DNA from: Ophioderma brevispina
Taxonomy: Eukaryota > Echinodermata > Ophiuroidea > Amphilepidida > Ophiodermatidae
Direction of reading: 5' to 3'
Assembly: GCA_023653785.1 (NCBI GenBank)
Contig: JAMKCH010043991.1
Coordinates: 1 to 64,000 of the forward strand
DNA length: 64,000 bases
The notes under the pieces are model-generated. The model did not search any database. It was not told where the DNA came from and saw only the letters and a program-made list of their open reading frames with translations. Shown here piece after piece: positions 57,671 through 64,000 of this stretch. The stretch's first letter is position 1, and each line of letters opens with the position of its first letter. The position numbers and the translations under genes were made by a program.

Positions 57671-58356
57671 CTAGAGAATGAATGAAAATTGGACATGGTC
57701 AACTTTTTTTATACCACCCACACATTAAAGGGACATGATCAACAAAATATAGTGAACTACTATGATATTATGTTATGGTATACTTGTTTATATTTATGAG
57801 ACCAGGGGTGTTATGTATGTAAATAACATATGTTATGTAAAAATATGTTATGTAAATAACACCAAAAATTATATTAATTAGTCATGTTGAAGGCAAAATT
57901 GCTTATCTACAGAATGAACAAACAATTGAAAGTCATCAACTTTCAATACAAATGCATGCCATTCATGCATATCTAAAAAAGGATATGATTAAAAATATTA
58001 CAAGTTAAAACATGCAAGATCCCCCTGGTAGCCAAATGAGGCAAAGGACGTACAGAGGTCATTAGAGGTCAATCACTGTACACCATAAAACTTGTGGCAG
58101 CAGTTCTTGTGATAAAGTTTAATAATCGAAGCACCTTATTTGTGGAAGAAATAGTGTCAAGGTCACAAAAAAGTCATTACTGGTCAGTGTACAGCCTGCA
58201 GAAGTCTTGGGCCAGTCGTTCTTTTGAGCAAGTTTGTTTGTAGCACTATACTTGCCAAGGAAATTGTATTTGAGAGATTACACAAAATGGGGTCAATGGT
58301 CACATGGGTCATTAGAAGTCTATGAAGAGCCCCTGGGTCTTGAATCAGTGGTTCCC

Positions 58357-58773
58357 CCAGGTGGGCACTTGTATTCAAAGGTGGATATGATGCGTGAACA
58401 TCATCCAAAATGCACCCTAAACAAGTATTTCCACCGACTAAAAAATATACCCTAAACAAGTATTTTTGTCTGTTTTTGCTACACTAAAGAAGTATTTTTG
58501 CCAGTTTTGCTACACGAAACAAGTAAGCAATGCATTGTGTCGTTAATATACCTTTACTATCTTGCTTTGCTTTACAATATTTTTGATCTCTGCTTAATTT
58601 GAGTATTACACGTACATCACAATTTCAGGGCTTAGAAAAAACATACCCTTTTTTCCACATTTTGCTGTTTTTGGCACCCTAATCAATGTACGCGCGTACA
58701 TTACGTGTTGGAAAAAAGAGACGTTTTCTTGTTCACGCATCATATCCACCTTTGAATACAAGTGGCCCCCGGG
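58357..58773. mobile_element. 417-bp hAT-type MITE with perfect 8-bp duplication
   Basis: TGGTTCCC lies at 58349-58356 and again at 58774-58781. The ends, CCAGGTGGGCACTTGTATTC and reversed CCCGGGGGCCACTTGTATTC, continue identically through AAAGGTGGATATGATGCGTG, giving inverted repeats of about 44 bp. Removing the element and one duplication leaves CAGTGGTTCCCTTGAACAA, which matches CAGTGGTTCTTTTGAGCAA in the other units. The interior repeats CTAAACAAGTATTT and has no ORF. Confidence 0.93.
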
Positions 58774-58893
58774 TGGTTCCCTTGAACAAATTTACTGGGC
58801 AAATTTGATGGTCATAGCTCATATCTATGTTATTTCACAGATTTTAACCAAAAGCAAAAGACCGCATTATATTAGAGGTCAGTCTGTGTACAC

Positions 58894-59029
58894 CAGGCGC
58901 GGACCCAGGGAGGGGGCTCGCGCCTCCTGGTAATTCTGCAAATTCTTGCAAAATCAGCCCATTTTGGACAAGTTACAGCCTTTCAGCCCCGGTAATTTTG
59001 ACGTTTTTCAAATCCTGGATCCGCCCCTG
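58894..59029 (+). mobile_element. Short CAGGGGCGGAT-ended MITE, copy 2, with 5-bp duplication
   Basis: A 136-bp element from CAGGCGCGGACCCAGG to CCTGGATCCGCCCCTG, flanked by TACAC on both sides (58889-58893, 59030-59034). Without it the array reads CTGTGTACACCCTGTATAA, as in the neighbouring units. Same family as 15674-15819. Confidence 0.92.
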
Positions 59030-60196
59030 TACACCCTGTATAAATCTTGGGCCAGTGGCTCATTTGAGCAAGGTTGTTGAGCACATTTGCCAAGGAAATT
59101 GCATTTGAAAAATATCTTACAAAATGGGGTCAAAGGTCACAGAGGGTCACTAGAAGTTAATCTAGATGTACTAGAAGTACACCCCATATGAATTTTTGGT
59201 CAGTGGTTCTTTTGAGCAAGTTTGGTCATTAACACCTTATTTGCAACAAAAATGGCATTTTATCAATTTTAAAGAAACAGGGTCAAAGGTCACATATGAG
59301 TCATTAGAGGTCAATCTGTGTACATACCTAGCGAGTTGTGGGCCAGGCCAGTGATTCTTTTAATCAAGTTTGTGAAGTTATAATCAGTCAATGTGTACAA
59401 GAGTACACATATCATGAACTTGTTTGCAAAGCAGTGAGGAAGTCAAGTAAAGATTTTACACAGCATTCAAGGGGATTAAGAGTGGAAAACACAAAATAAT
59501 TTTACAGATATGACCTTTAACCTTTGACCTACAGATCAGTATCTCACACCAACTGCTCTGTTATCTACTAAGGTCATTCGGTGCAATTGACGTTAAAATA
59601 GGATCGAGGATCTGAGCAGTACAGCAACTTGTTTGTGGAGACAGACAATGATACCGCGACACCGACAAAGCCAACGGCAGAATCTGCTAATCCCCCTCCT
59701 GCTTCGAGCCACAGGGGGGATAACAACATTGAGGAAAAACTAGGATGTTATGTAATTACAAAGGTATTGTGATTAAAAACATCTTGTTAAATTATACAAA
59801 GACTATGAATGTTTTGTAAATGACAACAAAAAGTACAAAAAAAGTACAGAAAAATTAGAAGTGGTGAAAACATGCACAATTTATACTACAGATATACTGG
59901 CGTGCAAAGACAGATACGGCCACTAGGATAACAAGCCTTTGTATTTCAACATTTTGTAAAAATTAGATTTTGGTATATTTTTCTACCCCAGCGGCTACAG
60001 TTAATATTCTTACATCTCATGAATATTCATGAGCTTATGGTAGCAATTCATAGGCCAATCACAAAGGGTATAAAGCTTATTCTCTCTCCAGATGGTATTT
60101 TTGACTGTTTTTCCCAGCAGCCTCATCCCAGAGTCATAGTTCAGTGAGGTGTAATACGACGTGCAATTATATCATGGAATACAGAAGGCTACTTAC

Positions 60197-60370
60197 ATTG
60201 TCTCCAAAGACTTTATAGTGTTTACTCTTCCTTTCCTGCTCATACCACACCATTAATACCTTGCCCTGCTGGTCACTGGCCATACGTAGTAAATACATGC
60301 CTTCCTGCTTGTACTTCTGTAATAATCTGTATACAAATTCCATGGTGTCAATGATTAATTCATGATATAC
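60197..60370 (-). CDS. Exon with N-terminal half of an SH2 domain
   Basis: On the minus strand the frame reads VYHELIIDTMEFVYRLLQKY then KQEGMYLLRMASDQQGK, VLMVWYEQERKSKHYKVFGD and N, and ends at a consensus donor AAT/GTAAGT (60196) in phase 0. YLLR matches the FLVR strand whose Arg holds phosphotyrosine, and KHYK matches the (K/T)HYK strand. VYHE would stand where SH2 domains start WYHG. The acceptor is not certain. A stop (TAA) just upstream limits it to about 60370 at the earliest, and TTACAG at 60317 would give a shorter exon. Joined to 57670-57548 it completes an SH2 domain of about 95 residues ending at the protein's C-terminus. Upstream exons lie beyond what I could find. Confidence 0.7.
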
Positions 60371-61107
60371 CTTCATTTATACTTTGTCTTGTATGAAGTA
60401 TGAAGTGATGACATGCGTGTATACCCAGTGCTGTCAGTCAGTTGCAGTGTGCTTGTACTTTGCTACGCACATGCTGAAAGTTGGTTCAATGTATACGCTC
60501 ATGTCGCTACTTCATACTTCGAGCTGGACAGAGTATACTTTGGGACTCTGCAAATGACCAAAATTTTGGAAATTAAAAAGTTTTGACTGTACATAAAATA
60601 CTGATGAAAAATTTATCAAATTTCTGGATTTTTGTTTTAATTTGGGTGTTTTAAACAACTTTCTAAACAATCCATTCACATTTCCAATTATTTGAACTTA
60701 CAAACATGAATATTAGGCCAAGAAAAAAAGGTCGTTTCAGCTTCGAGCTTGCAGAGGCGTAAAAATTATAATTTTTCACATTTCTTTTTTTTAAAGGTTT
60801 TCAAGAGATTTATAACATTGCTGGTATTTTTTTTCTAAAGTGATTAAGAAATTAAAAAAAAAATCATAGCTGTTTTGACTAGATTTGCATAGCACTTAGG
60901 ATTTGAGCTAAATAAAACCGGGACTTTTTTCTCTTTTTTTTGGCCTCATTACTATAAAATATCACTATTTACTTCTTAATCAGATGTACTATGTGAATTT
61001 CTAAGAAATTCATACAGGCTGTGTAACTAAAATTTTGCAAGATTGCATACTTGCTATATTCCCCATGGCAATTTCAAAATTTGAAATGACTATGGGAATT
61101 CCCAAGC
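60371..61107. other. Unassigned spacer or intron
   Basis: AT-rich. The words GTATGAAGTATGAAGTGATG near 60393 and TACTTCATACTTC near 60510 are reverse complements of each other, so a decayed inverted-repeat element of about 130 bp may lie at 60380-60535. Confidence 0.4.
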
Positions 61108-61600
61108 CTAATCTTACAACTTGACCTCACATGACTTTTGACCTTGGTATGTGACCTTTGACCTCATCAGCAAATTTGGGATCCTATGTTGCATCTATGA
61201 CTCAAGTTTGGTTCAAATTGAACTTCAACTTTTCAATTGAGGTCAATTTTACATTTTCATCCTATCTTACAACTTGACTCACATGACCTTTTACCTTGGT
61301 ATGTGACCTTTGACCTTGGTATGTGACCTTTGACCTTGGTATGTGACCTTTGACCTTGGTATGTGACCTTTGACCTTGGTATGTGACCTTTGACCTCATC
61401 AGGAAATGAGAAATCCCATGTTGCATCTATGACTCAAATTTGGTTTAAATCCATTGAGTATGCAGTTATTGAGGCAAAGGTTACCCCTTTTTCATGAAAA
61501 TAAATCATATCAACACCCACCACAAACAACAGACATCAACAGACACAAAACTGTGGACAAAGTTTCTATGTGCTCGGCCGCCTTTAGGTCAGGCAACACA
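61108..61600. mobile_element. TGACCT-rich mobile repeat, copy 4, with expanded 20-bp core
   Basis: It starts in mid-unit (CTTACAACTTGACCTCACAT) and ends at GGCCGCCTTTAGGTCAGGCA then ACACAAA, the decayed right terminus. Between 61301 and 61400 the core ATGTGACCTTTGACCTTGGT is repeated four times exactly and a fifth time in part. Perfect TGACCTTTGACCT motifs start at 61152, 61304, 61324, 61344, 61364 and 61384. Confidence 0.85.
61301..61396. promoter_or_regulatory. Five-fold tandem DR1 motif array
   Basis: Exact 20-bp repeats place a TGACCTTTGACCT every two helical turns on the same face of DNA. As sequence this is a perfect multimerised RXR/HNF4/COUP-TF-type site. Function is unproven, and the 20-bp identity points to recent slippage. 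Confidence 0.55.
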
Positions 61601-62329
61601 AAAACAGCCTACTATAGTACTAAGTGATAGTACGCTTTGGGAAATGGATGTTTTAGTGTGGTCCAGTAAAGTCATGGGAATCCCGACTCATCTTTGGCTA
61701 AATTACTCAATCATCTATTTCAGTGCATTATTAATGTAAGTTAAGGAAACATACTTTGGAATATTGAAATGCTTTTTATATTTTCATTGAGGGAATTCGC
61801 ATACACTTTTGGAGTTCCATGATCAGAATTCGCATGCACTTTTTGGAATTTACTATGTGAATTCCAACGTGCATTTTGGAGAAGGGTGTGCAAATTTCAA
61901 ATTGTCATCTTTGGGGTGGTGGATAATTTCTAGAATAGCCCATTAAGGCTACCTTGGCCGACTTAACCGTTCACAATGTGATTGTAACTAAACTGTTAAT
62001 CCTAGCGGAGTGATTTGGTAGTAACTCCTTACATCTTGATGATGCTCTATACTTTGCTGCTGAAATAACAGCACGAAAAAAACATTACGCACAATAAGAG
62101 GAGGATTTTCTGAGGATACAATGTTTTATAAAATTACCCTGATTATTGAGGTAGACACAACCAACAAAGACTGTTAGGAAGGCTTATTGGCCCTAACAGG
62201 TAGAAAAATGAAAATTAGAAAGTTTTCAACTTGCCTGTTGTCATATTGGAATATAGAAAAAGCATGCTTGGATTTTCTGACATGCACTACAAGAAACACT
62301 TAACCAGGGGGACAGACTCGAGAGTTCCC
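61601..62329. other. Unassigned spacer
   Basis: GAATTCGCATACACTTTTGGA and GAATTCGCATGCACTTTTTGGA (61795 and 61826, given here only by these words) form a short direct repeat. Nothing else recognised. Confidence 0.4.
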
Positions 62330-62870
62330 AAATTTCTGTACAGCTTGGGATGTCAATGTTTGAGTGTGAAGGTCTATGGGGTTGGAGCCCTGGTAGGGTC
62401 CACGGGCAAGCCCAATGGGAGTACAGGGGGCGGAGCACCCAGGAGCTCTTGGGTTTTCCACTTAGAAGGTTTAAAAAGAGTTTCAGAGCACAAATTTAAA
62501 GGCTCAAGAGGTTCTCGATTTACTAGTACCAGTTTGGGAATGCCGATGCGGCGTGAGTCATTGCGCGAAGGTCTATGTGGTTCGGACAGCCCCTCTGGTG
62601 GGATCCAGGGGCGAAGCTCCAGTGGGGGTCGAGGGGGTGGCGCCTCCTGGGTTTGGCACCATATTAGAGGTTCAGAGCACAGATTTCAAGGCTAAGAGGT
62701 TTCATGATTTCCAGTACCCAGGCTTGGGGGATGATTAATGGTGCGCGCATCTGCTGCGAAAAAGCCTACAAGGGTGGGGTCCATGGGCCGCTTAGGGCCC
62801 TGGTGGGGGGTCAAGGGGGGTGGAGCTGCCAGAAGCTCTGGATTTGACATCTTAGAAGGTAAAAATTACT
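62330..62870. repeat. GC-rich repeat, three units of about 200 bp
   Basis: The block GGGTCCACGGGCAAGCCCAA, then GGGGGCGGAGCACCCAGGAG and TTCAGAGCACAAATTTAAAG, recurs near 62590-62700 and, in part, near 62778-62865. Each unit has a GGGGGTGGCGCC or GGGGGCGGAGC core. The plus-strand open frame 62231-62695 runs through it and is Gly/Arg/Ser-rich for that reason. Confidence 0.65.
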
Positions 62871-63109
62871 GCAACGTTAAACTTGCATCAGCCACTGGCA
62901 AGATGGCAGTCTGAGATTGACCTTGACCTTGGTTCATTAACCTTTGAAATCATATCTGCATCTCCTGCATCTGTTCGCTGCGCACAAAGCCTGGATGGCA
63001 TCAGCCTGCCCGGTTAGCGCTTGCATGGGGGCGTCAGCAAATTAAATTTGAACACGTGCAAGGCTAACCAGGCTTTCTATGTCATAAGAGTCCAGGTAGT
63101 TTGGAACGT
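62871..63109. other. Unassigned spacer
   Basis: GTTCGCTGCGCACAAAGCCTGG and CCAGGCTTTCTAT (near 62968 and 63069) are partly inverted. No element defined. Confidence 0.35.
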
Positions 63110-63425
63110 TGCAGAGATTGTGCGCAGCGCATGTGAGTAGGCAGTGGCTAAATTCCATTCAGGCGTGTCCTAGGATTATGAGTTCTGGTAGCAAGTCTAT
63201 GTAGTAGAAATATGTTCATAAAGAAGTCACATGGTGCGCTCTTGTATAGGTCTGGTACTGACGAACTGGTTTCTTTTAGAGATGGGAAATATTGCTTGGT
63301 ATATAAAACATGGGTTTCCTGTAGATGGTATTGTAGACGGGCTTGTAGTTGATTCAACGGGTACCCACTTTAGATTCCTTTCCAACATCTTTGAAACACT
63401 GGAGGCGCGGCTGTAGTCATTGAAG
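63110..63425 (-). pseudogene. LINE C-terminal fragment
   Basis: On the minus strand, over frame changes, SSVSKMLERNLKWVP, then LNQLQARLQYHLQETHVLYT and LATRTHNPRTRLNGI follow each other. SS-V-x-x-ML...L-x-W...LxxRRxxARL is a pattern of the post-RT tail of CR1/Jockey-type LINEs, and the later R-T-H-N-x-R block also occurs there. No RT core is within the window. Pattern-based and tentative. Confidence 0.4.
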
Positions 63426-63717
63426 GACAATGATGGCGTCTCGTTCTTGGACTTTTTCCACGGGTTATTCTTTACAATTTTGTTGGTATGGGTCCTAAAT
63501 ATGAAGGAAACCCCTATTCCACCTTAACCCCAAGGTGGTTTTTAAATCAGACTTAAACTTTTGAAGGAGAAGTTGAAAACGGATAAACCAACCAAAATGG
63601 AACACACACATAATACACATACGGACATCACAATTTCCCTCTCTGCTTTTCAAGCCAGCGGGATAAAATGTAGTGTGTGTCAGAGGCACAAATTTCAAAT
63701 AAATTTGACGCTACATA

Positions 63718-63945
63718 ATCTTTCCCTATTTTTTCCTTCTCTTTCATCTTCTCCCTTCTACTTTCACTTTTTCTTTCTTTTTTCCTCTTCTCTCTTTCCT
63801 TTCTTTTTCTCTTCTCCTTTCCGTTTCTCCTTTTCCCTCTTTAGCTCTTTTTCTCTTTTTTCCCCTTTCTTCTCTCTTTCCCTCTTTTTCTTTCTTTTTC
63901 TCTTCTTCGTCCCTTTTTTTCCCTTCCCATTTTTTTGCTCTGCTT
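63718..63945. repeat. Polypyrimidine tract (TTTC/TCTTC-rich, 228 bp)
   Basis: Almost only C and T on the plus strand. The minus-strand Lys/Glu/Arg frame across it is a by-product. Such tracts can form triplex DNA. Confidence 0.9.
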
Positions 63946-64000
63946 CCCAATTTTTTTGTGTCCGAGGGGAGCTTGCCCCCGGCCCTCCCCCACTGGTTAC
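63946..64000 (-). mobile_element. End of a CAGTGG-type interspersed repeat, cut by window edge
   Basis: GAGGGGAGCTTGCCCCCGGC then CCTCCCCCACTGGTTAC reads on the minus strand as GTAACCAGTGGGGGAGGG, like the CAGTGGCGTAACCAG group at 12521 and 16755. The rest lies outside. Confidence 0.5.

Larger units (their letters stand above)
58040..59460. repeat. Tandem repeat of about 140-150 bp rich in GGTCA half-sites
   Basis: About six worn units with GTCATTAGAGGTCAATCTGT, GTACACC, TTGGGCCAGTGGTTCTTTTG, GAGCAAGTTTG, TGCCAAGGAAATTGCATTTG and ACAAAATGGGGTCAAAGGTCA. The last carries GGGTCAAAGGTCA, one base from a perfect DR1, at about 59126 and 59278. Two elements (58357-58773, 58894-59029) interrupt it. 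The array is followed by a gCGACACCGACAAAGCC segment near 59655. Confidence 0.75.
57671..60196 (-). other. Intron of the SH2 gene
   Basis: A 2.5-kb interval between the GTAAGT donor at 60196 and the TTCTCTAG acceptor at 57671 on the minus strand. It holds the receptor-half-site array and its two insertions, listed separately. A TATGTTATGTAAATAACA-type simple repeat lies at 57765-57870. Confidence 0.6.

Noticed and set aside
63744..63950. Lys/Glu/Arg-rich minus-strand frame
   Set aside because: It is the translation of a polypyrimidine tract.

Overview
This is eukaryotic nuclear DNA, AT-rich and dominated by repeats, with spliced exons, long introns, non-LTR retrotransposon fossils, dozens of short inverted-repeat elements (MITEs) and two tandem-repeat arrays. 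The style of the repeats, such as CAGTGGCGTA- and CAGGGGCGGAT-ended MITEs and CR1/L2-like LINEs, fits a marine invertebrate, perhaps an echinoderm or hemichordate. That placement is an impression, not a proof. I see no bacterial genes, operons, rRNA, CRISPR arrays or intact viral genes.

The host genes I can support are split exons on the minus strand. (i) Two exons at about 60.3 and 57.6 kb join in phase 0. Together they give an SH2 domain (YLLR motif, KHYK, then FTTMTDLIIYY) followed at once by a stop codon, so the SH2 domain is the C-terminus of that protein. (ii) Three exons at about 18.2, 14.8 and 12.4 kb have good splice sites and compatible phases (1 to 1, 0 to 0). They encode part of a protein I do not recognise, with a helical segment, a short coiled coil and a basic proline-rich stretch. 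Weaker minus-strand exon candidates lie at 52.7, 44.1 and 54.4 kb. Most of the window is therefore probably intron or the space between two genes.

Layout: 0-4.5 kb is a 31-bp satellite split by a 3-kb LINE with a restriction-like endonuclease end. 4.5-12.2 kb holds MITEs and two copies of a mobile repeat packed with TGACCT half-sites. 12.3-18.4 kb holds the three-exon gene segment with several nested MITEs. 18.4-22.8 kb is repeats plus a 257-bp foldback. 22.9-26 kb is a decayed LINE with an APE endonuclease. 26-34 kb is MITEs, G-rich repeats and a third TGACCT repeat. 36.2-39.35 kb is a CR1/L2-like LINE fossil. 39.4-46 kb holds an unassigned 193-codon ORF, a tRNA-derived SINE, a LINE fragment and MITEs. 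46-50.5 kb holds repeats, a CRE-bearing CpG-rich patch and large hairpins. 51.1-52.5 kb is a 53-bp minisatellite. 55.7-57.2 kb holds hairpins and MITEs. 57.5-60.4 kb is the SH2 gene end, with a receptor-half-site array broken by two dated insertions. 61-64 kb holds the fourth TGACCT repeat, a three-copy GC-rich repeat, a LINE fragment and a polypyrimidine tract.

The most interesting signals are: the amplified DR1-type nuclear-receptor motifs (at least 14 perfect TGACCTTTGACCT copies) carried by a mobile repeat; the endonuclease-class LINE sitting inside the satellite with a target-duplication-like junction; many TTAAAGG-ended MITE families living side by side; and three insertions whose target duplications can be read exactly (8 bp, 5 bp, 5 bp).
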